Of a stretch of 64,000 nt of DNA, positions 1 through 9,038 are shown piece after piece. Under the pieces are notes generated by a model, which saw only the letters and a list, made by a program, of their open reading frames with translations, was not told the DNA's origin and made no database searches. The DNA is taken from NCBI RefSeq assembly GCF_030160715.1, contig NZ_BSOW01000009.1:186001-250000 (forward strand). Reading direction: 5' to 3'. Source of the DNA: Bradyrhizobium iriomotense (GTDB lineage Bacteria; Pseudomonadota; Alphaproteobacteria; Rhizobiales; Xanthobacteraceae). The position numbers were made by a program, and so were the translations under genes. Positions within the stretch are counted from its first letter, which is position 1. Each line of letters begins with the position of its first letter.

Positions 1-2816
1 CGGTCACGCGCCGCGGCTACCGCTTCATCGCACCCGTCACCACCGCATCATCGTCGGCCATCGAACGGCTGGAGGAGACATCCGAAGACGTGATCTCTCG
101 GCGGCGGCAATGGCGCGTGGGACGCGATACGGCGCTCGAAACGCTCGACAACGTGCTGCAGAAGGTCAAAGCCGGACAGCGTCAGGTCGTCTTCATTACG
201 GGCGAAGCCGGAATAGGCAAGACGACACTTGTTCAGATGGCTCTCGATCGCATGGCGCGCGAGAGACCCGGAGTGCTGCATTGCGGTTGCAACGAATTGT
301 TCGGCACCCATGAGGCTTTCCTGCCGCTGATTGAAGCCCTCAACGAGCGATGCCGCGGCGAGGGAGACGCCGCAATGCTCGCCGCCATTCGCGAGCACGC
401 GCCGACGTGGCTCGCCCAGATGCCGGGTTTCCTTGGTGAAGGTGATCGCGTCGCCTTCCAGCAGGAGATCTTTGGCGCGACGAGGGAGCGCATGTTGCGC
501 GAGTTCGCCGATCTTCTGGAAAGCATCGCCGCGAAGCGGCCCTGGATCATCATCCTGGAAGACCTGCACTGGAGTGACTTTGCCACCGTGGATGTTCTGT
601 CGCGCCTGGCGCGGCGGGACCGGAAGGCGGCCATCCTCGTTCTCGCCACCTATCGGCCGATGGAAGTCGCCGTCGGCGGACATCCGGTCAAGACCGTCCA
701 CCAGGACCTCCAGATTCACGGACATGCAACCGAGCTCGCGCTCGATCGGCTGACGGGGAGCGACGTCGAGCGATACCTTGCCCTGCGCTTCAACTCGGCC
801 GAATTCGCCGGCGAGCTGGTCGAGCGCATCTTCGCGCGAACCGAGGGACAGCCCTTGTTCGTGACGTCGCTCCTCGATCATCTCGTTGCCCAGGGCGTGC
901 TCGTCGAGGATGGCGGGGAGTGGCGGCTGGAGCGCGAGGAGGCGGCCTCGCATGACAGCATGCCGGGCGATTTGCAGGGCATGATCGAGCGGCAGATCGA
1001 TCACCTCACGGCCGAGGAGCGCAGCCTGCTCGAGGTCGCAAGCGCGGCGGGAGCCGAGTTCTCGGCGCTGCACATTGCCGGCGCACTCGATCGGAACGTG
1101 CTGGACGTGGAGCAGATGTGCGAGGAGCTGGCGCGCGCCGGCCGCATCATCCTCGTGGCCGGCTCGACCGAATGGCCGAGCGGAGAGGTCTCGGGCCGCT
1201 ACGCGTTTCAGCACGCGTTGTACCAGGAGATGCTCTACCAGAGGCTGGCGCCCGCGCGCCGCGTGAATACCCACATGCGGCTCGGTGTCAGTCTCGAGCG
1301 CGGTTATGGATCGCAAGGCGCGGAGGTTGCCTCGGTGCTCGCGCGTCACTTCGAGCTGGGGCGCGATTTCGCAAAGGCAATGCGCTATCTCACCATGGCG
1401 GCCGAAGGTTCGGCGCGGCGCTTCAGCACGCGCGAGGCCGCGAACTACCTCACGCGTGCCTTGGATCTCGTGCCGCATCTGCCGACGGACATGCAGGTGC
1501 CGACGCGCCTGAAGCTGCTGCTGCAGCGCGCCTGGGCCTGGCGAGCCGGCGGCGACTTCCTGAACTCGCTGCAGGATCTCGGCGCGATCGTGGCCCATGC
1601 AGCGGAGAACGGCCTTGTTCGGGAGGAGGTGAACGCGCTGGTCGATCTCAGCAGGTTCTGCCTCTATATCGATCGGCGACGATGCCTGCCCTTCGCCGAG
1701 CAGGCGCTGGCGAAGAGCCGGGCAATCGATGATGCCGCATTCGCTGCCCTGGTTCGGGGCAACGTCGCGAATCTGAAGCTGATGTTGCGCGGCTGGAGCC
1801 GCGAGGACGCCGAGTTCTCCGAGCAGGCGTCGGCGCTGATCTCGGAAGCGCAGGACCTTAGCATGCGGCTGCGGCGCTGCTCCATGGAAATGGTGCTCGA
1901 GTTCCTGAGGTCGAACTATCCGGCCTGCATGGATGCGACGGGCAGAGGCAAGCAACTCGCCCGCGCGCTCGGCGATGTCTACCTCTTCGTGCTCTATGAG
2001 TCAGTCGAAGCGTTCGCGTCCCTCTATACGGGCGAATGGGGGGCGTTGCAGCAGGGCGTTCGCTCAGCGCTCGCCATCGCGGAGCGGAACGCGAACCCGC
2101 AGGCACGCGCCCTGTGCCAACTCACGATCGGGTGGCTCCACGCCGCGGTGCAGGACCATGAGACGGCGGCGAGACATGCGGAGGAAGTCGTCGGGCCGAT
2201 GCTCGAGGCAAACCCGTTCACCTTCTTCCTCGGCAGGAATTTGCTGGTGCGCGCCCATCTCGGGATGGGCGATCTCGCTTCGGCGCGGCAGCATCTCGAT
2301 GCCGTCGAGCGGCGGATGGCGGTCGATGGTGTGCCGATCGAGTCGCTGGTCATGCCGCAATACTTGCTGAACTGCTGCGAGTACTGGATCGAGGCCGGCG
2401 ACCTCGACCAGGCAAGGGCGGCGTCCAGCCGGCTTCACGAGGTGACGAGCGCGGCTCCCGATCGGCCGTTCCTCGCGCTGTGTCAGGAGGTGATGGCGAG
2501 AATAGCGCTGCTGAGCGGCGATGCGGAGATCGCCCGGCGGCACCTGTCCGAGGCCGTCTCGACGGTTCACCATGCAGGGCTGCCCTACGCGGCATGGCGG
2601 GTCTACGCCTCGCTCGCGGAGTTTTACGCGAGCCGTGGAGAGGCACGGAAGGCAGCGAACTGGAGAGGTCACTCAGATAAGGTCGTGAATTCGCTTGCGT
2701 GTTCGCTCGCGCCCGATGATCCGCTGCGCTCGCTGTCATTCTTCACCAGCGGCGAGATCGCCGGTGCAGCGGACACTTGTGTCCGCCGGCCCGACATCAA
2801 TCGGGAAACTCGCTGA
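1..2816 (+). CDS. Winged-helix / AAA ATPase / TPR transcriptional regulator (5' truncated)
   Basis: The frame is open from the left edge, so the gene starts outside the window. The first residues read VTRRGYRFIAPV, the typical end of an OmpR/PhoB-type winged-helix DNA-binding domain. A P-loop ATPase domain follows: Walker A GEAGIGKTTL near nt 201-230 and Walker B IIILEDLHWSD near nt 547-580. The remaining ~550 residues are helical and rich in Ala/Arg/Glu, as in the TPR-like arrays of MalT/LuxR-family STAND regulators. Seen: the domain order. Known of the family: predicted ATPases that switch a fused DNA-binding domain. The signal and target are unknown. A GTG at 90 could be taken as a start, but that would remove the DNA-binding remnant. 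The 3' end overlaps the convergent catalase-like gene by 20 bp. Confidence 0.85.
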   Translation, partial: VTRRGYRFIAPVTTASSSAIERLEETSEDVISRRRQWRVGRDTALETLDNVLQKVKAGQRQVVFITGEAGIGKTTLVQMALDRMARERPGVLHCGCNELFGTHEAFLPLIEALNERCRGEGDAAMLAAIREHAPTWLAQMPGFLGEGDRVAFQQEIFGATRERMLREFADLLESIAAKRPWIIILEDLHWSDFATVDVLSRLARRDRKAAILVLATYRPMEVAVGGHPVKTVHQDLQIHGHATELALDRLTGSDVERYLALRFNSAEFAGELVERIFARTEGQPLFVTSLLDHLVAQGVLVEDGGEWRLEREEAASHDSMPGDLQGMIERQIDHLTAEERSLLEVASAAGAEFSALHIAGALDRNVLDVEQMCEELARAGRIILVAGSTEWPSGEVSGRYAFQHALYQEMLYQRLAPARRVNTHMRLGVSLERGYGSQGAEVASVLARHFELGRDFAKAMRYLTMAAEGSARRFSTREAANYLTRALDLVPHLPTDMQVPTRLKLLLQRAWAWRAGGDFLNSLQDLGAIVAHAAENGLVREEVNALVDLSRFCLYIDRRRCLPFAEQALAKSRAIDDAAFAALVRGNVANLKLMLRGWSREDAEFSEQASALISEAQDLSMRLRRCSMEMVLEFLRSNYPACMDATGRGKQLARALGDVYLFVLYESVEAFASLYTGEWGALQQGVRSALAIAERNANPQARALCQLTIGWLHAAVQDHETAARHAEEVVGPMLEANPFTFFLGRNLLVRAHLGMGDLASARQHLDAVERRMAVDGVPIESLVMPQYLLNCCEYWIEAGDLDQARAASSRLHEVTSAAPDRPFLALCQEVMARIALLSGDAEIARRHLSEAVSTVHHAGLPYAAWRVYASLAEFYASRGEARKAANWRGHSDKVVNSLACSLAPDDPLRSLSFFTSGEIAGAADTCVRRPDINRETR

Positions 2817-3888
2817 TGTCCTGCGGTTCTCTGGGCGGCGGGATCGGTCCGTTCTGCTTGTGCCGGCGCTCGCGAGACGCACGATAGGCATCCCTGCGCA
2901 GCCGCATGATCGAGCCGAGCGGCTGATGAGCGGCCAGGCAACGCCAGGGATCGAACGACAGGACGTCGTTGGCGTAGTCGCGGCGTGTAGAGGTATTGGC
3001 GGCCTGCGAAGGAATGGCGATCTTGCCCAGCGGCTGCGGTACCGCAACACCCTCTGGCCAGTCGATCGAGGAATCCTCGACCGGCGTGCGTTTCAGGTCG
3101 GTGCAGAGCTGGGCACGCAGCTCATATTCCGCAAAATTGTCCTTAAAGAACGATGTGACCGAGTCCCGCACGATTTCGTCGCCGTCATGGCAGGGCTGAC
3201 CCGTGAGCCTGCGCACGGCATCCGAAACCGGCACCGCCCGGATCCTCGCGATATAGTCTCCGAAGCGGAGTGTGCCCTCGGTGTGAAAGGTTTCGCCGAG
3301 GATGTTGTTGCCGGGGTCGCCAAGCGCCTTCGCAAGCAATGGAATCGGGGCGCCAGTCGCGTTCGAAACCGTGAGAGCGATGCGGGAGAAGAACCCCACG
3401 ACCCTGAACCCGATGTCGGGGGTATTCAGGTTGCGCTCGACGTTGCGCTGGGCCGCCAAATAAGCCTTGGCATCGGCCATGTAGCTCGGGTGATTGACGA
3501 GAAGGAAATCCTGGTTGGTCGAAGTGTCGTCCGCCAGCGCCTTGTCGCCGGACACACCCAGGACCTTGATCGCTATGCCGCGGGGTGCCCGAACGCGATC
3601 GCTCTTGAGCCCGAAGGCGGTGGAGAGACGGACGATGATCGGATAACGGGCGGGCTTTGCGAACAGGCCCTGGCGCAAATGCGCCGGCAGATTGTCGTAG
3701 ACGGTCAGTTCGCCGCGCAGGAAGCCGACGCCTTTGGCGTGTTGCTGGCGAATGCCGTGGCTAAATCGCTTGAAGGTGGCGTCGCTGGTCCGCTCGATCG
3801 AGGCGACGATGGCCCGGACCGCATCGGTCTCTTCGGGACTCGGTTGTTCGATAGAGGGGTCGTAGCGAAGATATTGATCGGCTGACAT
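2797..3888 (-). CDS. Catalase-family (catalase-like haem) protein
   Basis: This protein of 363 residues matches the small catalase-like haem proteins (SrpA-like/catalase-related), shorter than the ~480+ residues of true catalases. The active-site segment HGIRQQHAKGVGFLRG carries the distal His (about residue 50). The C-terminal stretch with LGSIMRLRRDAYRASRER resembles the region of the proximal Arg/Tyr haem ligand. ATG at 3888 was chosen because GGAGAT lies 7 nt upstream and the family fold begins there; the open frame extends further to 4029. No signal peptide is seen, so it is probably cytoplasmic. Expected role, inferred from the family: peroxide or organic hydroperoxide removal. Confidence 0.8.
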   Translation of the reverse strand: MSADQYLRYDPSIEQPSPEETDAVRAIVASIERTSDATFKRFSHGIRQQHAKGVGFLRGELTVYDNLPAHLRQGLFAKPARYPIIVRLSTAFGLKSDRVRAPRGIAIKVLGVSGDKALADDTSTNQDFLLVNHPSYMADAKAYLAAQRNVERNLNTPDIGFRVVGFFSRIALTVSNATGAPIPLLAKALGDPGNNILGETFHTEGTLRFGDYIARIRAVPVSDAVRRLTGQPCHDGDEIVRDSVTSFFKDNFAEYELRAQLCTDLKRTPVEDSSIDWPEGVAVPQPLGKIAIPSQAANTSTRRDYANDVLSFDPWRCLAAHQPLGSIMRLRRDAYRASRERRHKQNGPIPPPREPQDISEFPD

Positions 3889-4043
3889 GGCGCTGATCTC
3901 CAGCCCGCGGGTCGCCTGCCCGTCGCGAACGGTGGCGGCCGCTGGGCGAGTTCCATTGTAGACGCGCGCGCGCCGCGCGAGCAACCGGAAGACGAATTCC
4001 GGCTGCTCTGACGCCCCCTTCCGTCGCAACTTTTCAGTCGCCG

Positions 4044-4430
4044 CTATTGCGCGACGCGCTGCGATGCAACGATGTTCTCCTGGCGAACCTCGCTGCGGCG
4101 CTCAGGCGTGGTGCAGACCTTGTCGCCGTAATACGCCTCGCGCCAGACATATCCCGACTGGCATGTGTCGCTGGCGGGCAGATGCCGGCTGGCGGCCCTT
4201 GCATTCTCGCTTGCGACGACGCTCCTGGACTCCGGCGTGACGCAGACGAGGTCGCTTGGAACGGCGACGCGCCAGACATAACCGGGGGCGCATTCCATCG
4301 CCGCCATTGCGGGGCTGGTCGCGGAGACGCAGGTCGTCAGGAAGGCATAGAGGGCGGCGATCCGGTAGCGGCTCCTGACAGTGTTGTTGTCCGAATGCGA
4401 GGGAGAAGGTTTGCGTGCTGAAATGGTCAT
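4044..4430 (-). CDS. Small secreted protein with two Cys-containing GYVWR repeats
   Basis: This protein of 128 residues has an N-terminal hydrophobic segment ending SATSPAMA, consistent with Sec export. The mature part is two copies of one motif: C-x-x-GYVWR-x-A-x4-D-x-VC-x-TPE-x-RS-x-V-x-x-EN, each with two Cys. ATG at 4430 has an AGGAGG 8 nt upstream; an in-frame TTG at 4436 would be too close to it. The paired Cys suggest one disulfide per repeat in the periplasm. I do not know a function. It is not clearly in an operon with the catalase-like gene 155 bp away on the same strand. Confidence 0.65.
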   Translation of the reverse strand: MTISARKPSPSHSDNNTVRSRYRIAALYAFLTTCVSATSPAMAAMECAPGYVWRVAVPSDLVCVTPESRSVVASENARAASRHLPASDTCQSGYVWREAYYGDKVCTTPERRSEVRQENIVASQRVAQ

Positions 4431-4653
4431 GATCAAGTCCTCCTGAAATACGGCGCCACGCGGTCTCCCGATTGATGCGGAGATGAGGCATGGACGTCAC
4501 CGGACGCGATGCTAGGGCGGAGGCAGGCCGGGAGTCCTTAAGCGCGGCTTATCTTCTTCTCATCTTTCTCTTAAACGCGGTCGCCCTCACAATGAGAGCC
4601 AGAGCATCGCCGCCATGCGGGCGAGGTGCAGCAGCACGATCGCCGCGAGGTGA

Positions 4654-4682
4654 AGCGGTCCGGCCTTGAGAGACGGACCGCT
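4654..4682 (-). terminator. Hairpin after the leftward ssuA-like gene
   Basis: A perfect 9-bp inverted repeat (AGCGGTCCG / CGGACCGCT) with an 11-nt loop lies 17 bp past the stop of the 4699-5685 gene. There is no T tract, so it may be a transcript-end stabiliser rather than a canonical intrinsic terminator. Confidence 0.5.
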
Positions 4683-4698
4683 CATCCTTCGGGCTGCC

Positions 4699-5685
4699 TC
4701 AGTTCGATCCTGCGGCGGCCGCGGTGAAGCTGCGGTCGACGGCCTGGCTGACGTCGAGCTTCTTCGGCAGGATGCCGTAGCGGGTGGCGCGGTCGGAGGC
4801 CTCCTGCACCTCCTTCACCACGTTCTCGTCAATCACGATCGGGCTGGTGCGCTGCGCGGTGTAGGCGCTGAACAGCACGTCTTCTGGGAGTTTGGTCAGC
4901 TCCGCGGTGTTCTTCGCATAATCGCCGAGGTGATCGAGCGACCACAGCCGCGCCTTGTTCAGGCGTTGCACCAGATCCTGCACGGCGGCGCGCTTGCTGG
5001 CGATGGCGCTGTCGGAGGCGACGATGAAGGTGATGGTCGGCGTCAATCCTTCGCCGTCGGCGATGACGCGCGCCTTGTCCTTCAGCGTTGCAAAGGACAC
5101 GTAGGGCTCCCACACCGCCCAAGCATCGATCGAGCCGGCGAGCAGCGCGATCTTGGCGTCGACCGGTCCGAGCGGCGCGAACGTCGCGTCGTCGAGCTTG
5201 ATCTGCGCCTTCTCGAGTGTCGCGTCGATCAGGAATTGGCCCCAGCCGCCGCGGGTGCCGGCGAGACGCTTGCCTTTGAGGTCGGCGGCCGACCTGATCG
5301 GTGAATCCTGCCGCACGAGGATGGCTTGCGTCTTCGCGTCCGATCTGGTGCCGCCGATCGCCTTGATCGGCGCGCCGGCGGCATAGACCGACAGGAAGGA
5401 AAGATCGCCGGTATAGCCGACGTCGAGCGCGCCTGCGTTCAGTGCCTCGAGGATCGGTGCCGCCGCGGGAAATTCCGACCATTCGATCTTGTAGGGCAGG
5501 TCCTTGGCATAGCCGGAGATGTCGAGCAGCGAACGGTTGCCGCCTTTCTGGTCCCCGACGCGCAGCACGATCGTATCCGCTGCGAACGACGCAGCCGCCG
5601 TCGACAGTGTGATTGCGGCGGCGAACAGCGATGTCGCGAGTCGGCGCGTGAGAGAACGATCGTGAGAGTGGGAGTTGATGCTCAT
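4699..5685 (-). CDS. ssuA: Aliphatic sulfonate ABC transporter substrate-binding protein (SsuA-like)
   Basis: This protein of 328 residues has a signal peptide ending about AAASFAA. The mature start LRVGDQKGGNRSLLDISG and later IDAWAVWEPYVSFA are characteristic of SsuA/NrtA/TauA-type periplasmic binding proteins. It presents sulfonate to an inner-membrane SsuC/SsuB transporter, and the nearest such pair is the divergent operon at 7240-9038. It is clearly similar to the protein at 11334-12272 (shared VGDQKG, FPAAAP-LEAL, DAW-WEPYVS). The start is uncertain: ATG 5685 gives a clean signal peptide, while a GTG at 5712 adds nine hydrophilic residues. It shares a 473-bp divergent control region with the ssu operon. 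Confidence 0.85.
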   Translation of the reverse strand: MSINSHSHDRSLTRRLATSLFAAAITLSTAAASFAADTIVLRVGDQKGGNRSLLDISGYAKDLPYKIEWSEFPAAAPILEALNAGALDVGYTGDLSFLSVYAAGAPIKAIGGTRSDAKTQAILVRQDSPIRSAADLKGKRLAGTRGGWGQFLIDATLEKAQIKLDDATFAPLGPVDAKIALLAGSIDAWAVWEPYVSFATLKDKARVIADGEGLTPTITFIVASDSAIASKRAAVQDLVQRLNKARLWSLDHLGDYAKNTAELTKLPEDVLFSAYTAQRTSPIVIDENVVKEVQEASDRATRYGILPKKLDVSQAVDRSFTAAAAGSN

Positions 5686-6158
5686 GTGATGCTTCTTGTT
5701 GTCCTTGCTCACGACGCGTGAGCGAACGATGCTGCGAGACGATCAAGTCTATGAACGCGCGACATGCAGTCAATGAAACGGCTAACCGAATTGCGTGCGC
5801 TTGCCAGAAGGACGTTTCTCGAAACAAGTGTCTGCCAGAACGCGATATGTCCGACGTCTGATCTGCGCGGAGATTGTGCAAACGACGGAGTCGCGACGCA
5901 TCATCGCGATGCGGTGAAGGCGGAAAAATCCTTTCGTCGTTGATGCGCGCGCTGGTGGAGAGAATGTCTGCGCTGCTCGCAACATTCGAAATTCCATTTC
6001 ATTGACGATGCGGCCGACGCGCCGCATCATTTGCGCATCGCAATCAAGAGGCGGCGTGTTCGCCTCGAGAAGGTTTTTCTCTTATCGCAGCTCCGCACGG
6101 AACATGCGCAACGCGACGCGTTGCGTAAACGGCGGAGTGTTGGGGCAATGAGGTGCCG
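5686..6158. promoter_or_regulatory. Divergent control region of the sulfonate locus, with two palindromes
   Basis: This 473-bp gap separates the leftward ssuA-like gene from the rightward ssu operon and must hold both promoters. I see no gene in it. Two perfect palindromes stand out: GATGCGGC-6-GCCGCATC at 6007-6028 and CGCAACGC-3-GCGTTGCG at 6107-6125. The second is 33 bp before the operon start and could be an operator. Which regulator binds is unknown; sulfur-starvation LysR proteins (CysB/Cbl/SsuR) are the usual candidates for such loci. Confidence 0.5.
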
Positions 6159-7262
6159 ATGAGCAACGACGAGGACAAGCGCGGCGGGTCGGACTTCGAC
6201 CGGCGCTATATGCTGCGGGCGGGCCTTGCGGCGGCATTTTCTGCGCCGCTCGGGGCTCTCGGCGCGCAAGCATTCACGCCGCGCGCAGCTGCGCCGGCGA
6301 TCGATTTCTCGCAGTTTCCGCTCTGCCAGACAGCCTCCGATGCGCCGGCGCCCACCGGCGCGCCGCGCAAGCTGAAACTGTCGTGGAACGCAGGTGCCGT
6401 CTGCCTCGCGCCGGTCCCGGTGGCGATCGAGCATGGCTTTTTCCAAAAGCAAAATCTCGACGTCGAGCTCGTCAACTATTCCGGCTCGACGGATCAGCTC
6501 CTGGAAGCCATCGCAACAGGCAAGAGCGACGCCGGTCTCGGCATGGCGCTGCGCTGGCTGAAGCCGCTGGAGCAGGGCTTCGACGTCAAGATCGCTGCCG
6601 GTACCCATGGCGGCTGCATGCGCGTCCTCTCGCGCGCCGACTCCGGCGTGAGCAAGCTTGCCGATCTCAAGGGCAAGATCGTCGCTGTCGGGGATCTCGC
6701 CGGTCCCGACAAGAACTTCTTCTCGATTCAGCTCTCCAAGCTCGGCATCGATTCGATCAAGGATGTCGACTGGCGCGCCTATCCCGGCAACCTGCTCAAC
6801 GTCGCAGTCGAGAAGGGCGAGGTGCAGGCCTTCTTGTCGTCCGATCCGCTCGCCTATCTCTGGCTCAAGGACACCCAGTACCAGGAGGTCGCCTCCAATC
6901 TCGACGGTGAATATCGCGACAAGAGCTGCTGCATCTTGGGGCTGCGCGGCAGCCTGGTGCGCGAGGAGCCGCAGGTTGCACGCGCCATCACGCAGGCACT
7001 GCTCGATGCTGCGATGTTTTCCTCGCAGAACCCGGAGAAGGCGGCAAAATCGTTCCAGCCCTATGCGCCGAAGGCGGCGACGCTTGCCGACCTCGAAGGC
7101 ATGGTGCGCTACCACACCCACCATCACCATCCGGTCGGCGAAGTGTTGAAACGCGAGCTCAAGGCCTATGCGGATGATCTGAAGAGCGTCTCGGTATTCA
7201 AGCCGAGCACGGATACCGCCAAATTCGCGGAGCGCATCTATGTCGACGTATTCGCTGTCTGA
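6159..7262 (+). CDS. NMT1/SsuA-like ABC substrate-binding protein, twin-arginine leader
   Basis: First gene of the rightward sulfonate operon, 367 residues. The N-terminus FDRRYMLRAGLAAAFSAPLGALGAQA is a Tat-like leader (RR-x-x-L followed by a hydrophobic stretch). The body has the NMT1/THI5-like periplasmic fold signature (PVPVAIEHGFFQKQNLDVELV, GKSDAGLGMALRWL). ATG 6159 was chosen over GTG 6153 because GAGG lies 5 nt upstream. An unusual YHTHHHHP cluster near residue 313 could bind metal. It overlaps the permease gene by 23 bp. Probably supplies a sulfonate or related organosulfur ligand to SsuCB; the ligand is inferred only from context. Confidence 0.85.
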   Translation: MSNDEDKRGGSDFDRRYMLRAGLAAAFSAPLGALGAQAFTPRAAAPAIDFSQFPLCQTASDAPAPTGAPRKLKLSWNAGAVCLAPVPVAIEHGFFQKQNLDVELVNYSGSTDQLLEAIATGKSDAGLGMALRWLKPLEQGFDVKIAAGTHGGCMRVLSRADSGVSKLADLKGKIVAVGDLAGPDKNFFSIQLSKLGIDSIKDVDWRAYPGNLLNVAVEKGEVQAFLSSDPLAYLWLKDTQYQEVASNLDGEYRDKSCCILGLRGSLVREEPQVARAITQALLDAAMFSSQNPEKAAKSFQPYAPKAATLADLEGMVRYHTHHHHPVGEVLKRELKAYADDLKSVSVFKPSTDTAKFAERIYVDVFAV

Positions 7263-8253
7263 CGGCCTGCCGTCGGCCGCGCCGCGCGAGCTTGCGCTTG
7301 CTGGCTGGCTGAAGGAGTCCGGTTCCGGTGTCGTGGCGAGCCTCGCCTGGATCGCCTTCGGTCTGTCCTGCCTGCTCTGGGATGACGTCGGCGACTGGTC
7401 GCGGACGCATTCACTTGGGATCGCCGCCTTCATCATCGCCGCCTTCGCCCTGTTCGGGACGGTCGGTGCCGATTACCTCGGTTCTGCCGGACGCGCCTTG
7501 CGCAAGCGCGCACCGTGGCTGCTGGCACTCGGCCTGATCCTGACGCTGTGGGAGGTCGCGACTGCAAAATTCGCGTGGCTGCCGCTACCGTTCTTCCCGC
7601 CACCGCAGGCGATCATCGAGATCTATACCGACGATCTGCCAAAGCTGCTCGACAGCGTCTTTGCTTCCGTCAGGCTCCAGCTCGGCGGCTATGTCATCGG
7701 TGCAGCCGTCGGCTTCGTCACCGGCGTTTCGATCGGCTGGTCGCGCGTGGTCGGTTATTGGGTGCATCCGGTATTGCGCTTCATCGGCCCGCTGCCGGCC
7801 ACCGCATGGCTGCCGATCGCCTTCTTCACGTTCCCGTCGAGCTGGAGTGCCTCGACCTTCCTGATTGCGCTTGCGACCGGCTTTCCCGTCACGGTGCTGA
7901 CCTGGTCGGGCGTCGCGAGCGTCAGCAACGCCTATTACGACGTGGCGCGCACGCTCGGCGCGAAGCCGTCCTTCCTGGTGCTGAAGGTTGCGATCCCCGC
8001 AGCACTGCCGCACGTCTTTGTCGGCCTGTTCATGGGGCTCGGCGCGTCCTTTGCCGTGCTCGTCGTCGCCGAGATGATTGGCGTCAAGGCGGGGCTCGGC
8101 TGGTACCTGCAATGGGCGCAGGGCTGGGCAGCCTACGCCAACATGTATGCGGCGCTGATCGTGATGTCGCTGCTCTGCTCCGGCGCGATCACGCTGCTGT
8201 TTGCGATCCGCGATCGCCTGCTGGTCTGGCAGAAGGGGACCGTCAAATGGTAG
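7240..8253 (+). CDS. ssuC: Sulfonate ABC transporter permease SsuC-like
   Basis: Inner-membrane permease of 337 residues with about 6-7 hydrophobic segments. It has the BPD_transp_1 EAA-like loop (ARTLGAKPSFLVLKVAIPAALP) that docks the ATPase. An extra N-terminal ~75 residues with two hydrophobic stretches precede the core, a little longer than E. coli SsuC (263 residues). The gene overlaps the upstream binding-protein gene by 23 bp and the downstream ATPase by 7 bp, indicating translational coupling. Confidence 0.88.
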   Translation: MSTYSLSDGLPSAAPRELALAGWLKESGSGVVASLAWIAFGLSCLLWDDVGDWSRTHSLGIAAFIIAAFALFGTVGADYLGSAGRALRKRAPWLLALGLILTLWEVATAKFAWLPLPFFPPPQAIIEIYTDDLPKLLDSVFASVRLQLGGYVIGAAVGFVTGVSIGWSRVVGYWVHPVLRFIGPLPATAWLPIAFFTFPSSWSASTFLIALATGFPVTVLTWSGVASVSNAYYDVARTLGAKPSFLVLKVAIPAALPHVFVGLFMGLGASFAVLVVAEMIGVKAGLGWYLQWAQGWAAYANMYAALIVMSLLCSGAITLLFAIRDRLLVWQKGTVKW

Positions 8254-9038
8254 CGACTGCCGAGATCATCGCCTATCCCGCCGCCGGCGCCGCGCTCGAC
8301 ATCGAGCAGGTCAGCCACGCCTTCGACATCGACGGCACGGAGCTTCCGGTGCTCAGCGATGTCAGCATCGCCGTCGAGCCCGGCGAGTTCGTTGCGCTGC
8401 TTGGTCCGTCCGGCTGCGGCAAGTCCACGCTGCTGCGGCTGGTCGCGGGCCTCGAGAAGCCGCGGGCGGGCTCCTTGCGCGAGGACGAGAGCCGTATCAC
8501 GCACCCGCATCCCTCGCGCGTCGTCGTGTTCCAGGACCCGACGCTGTTTCCCTGGCGCACGGTCTGGGACAACGTCGCGCTCGGCCTCGAGGCTCAGGGC
8601 ATCCTGAAGAGCCAGCGTTCGCGCGTCGATGCTGCGCTCGAGCTCGTCGGGCTGTCGGCGTTCCGCAACGCCTATCCGCACCAGCTCTCCGGCGGCATGG
8701 CGCAGCGCGTTGCGCTCGCACGCGCGCTCGTCAACGATCCCAAGATCCTCATTCTCGACGAGCCGCTGGGCAAGCTCGACTCGCTCACCCGCATCACGAT
8801 GCAGGCCGAGCTCGTCTCGCTCTGGCAGCGCAAGGGCTTTACCACGCTGCTCGTGACCCATGACGCCGAGGAGGCGCTGGTGCTCGCCAACCGCGTCATC
8901 GTGTTCAGCGAGCGTCCGGCGCGCGTCAAGGCGGACATTCGCGTCGATCGGCCCCATCCGCGACATCGTGGCGATCCGTATCTTGCCGATCTGCGCCGCC
9001 AGATCCTCGGCCTCTTAGGGCTCGATGCCACATGGTGA
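8247..9038 (+). CDS. ssuB: Sulfonate ABC transporter ATP-binding protein SsuB-like
   Basis: This 263-residue ATPase has Walker A GPSGCGKST, Q-loop FQDPTLFPW, signature LSGGMAQRVALARAL, Walker B ILILDEPLGKLD and H-loop VTHDAEEAL, all intact. This is the nitrate/sulfonate/taurine (SsuB/TauB/NrtD) subfamily. ATG 8247 overlaps the ssuC stop by 7 nt; the same frame is open much further upstream but only as a shadow of ssuC. It powers SsuC-mediated uptake of substrate delivered by one or more of the three local binding proteins. Confidence 0.92.
   Translation: MVATAEIIAYPAAGAALDIEQVSHAFDIDGTELPVLSDVSIAVEPGEFVALLGPSGCGKSTLLRLVAGLEKPRAGSLREDESRITHPHPSRVVVFQDPTLFPWRTVWDNVALGLEAQGILKSQRSRVDAALELVGLSAFRNAYPHQLSGGMAQRVALARALVNDPKILILDEPLGKLDSLTRITMQAELVSLWQRKGFTTLLVTHDAEEALVLANRVIVFSERPARVKADIRVDRPHPRHRGDPYLADLRRQILGLLGLDATW

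Noticed and set aside
48..1955. Long minus-strand open frame of 635 codons
   Set aside because: It lies entirely over the AAA regulator, its product has no family motif, and long antisense frames are expected in high-GC DNA.
6027..7436. Minus-strand open frame of 469 codons
   Set aside because: Shadow of the NMT1-like binding-protein gene; product composition is non-protein-like.
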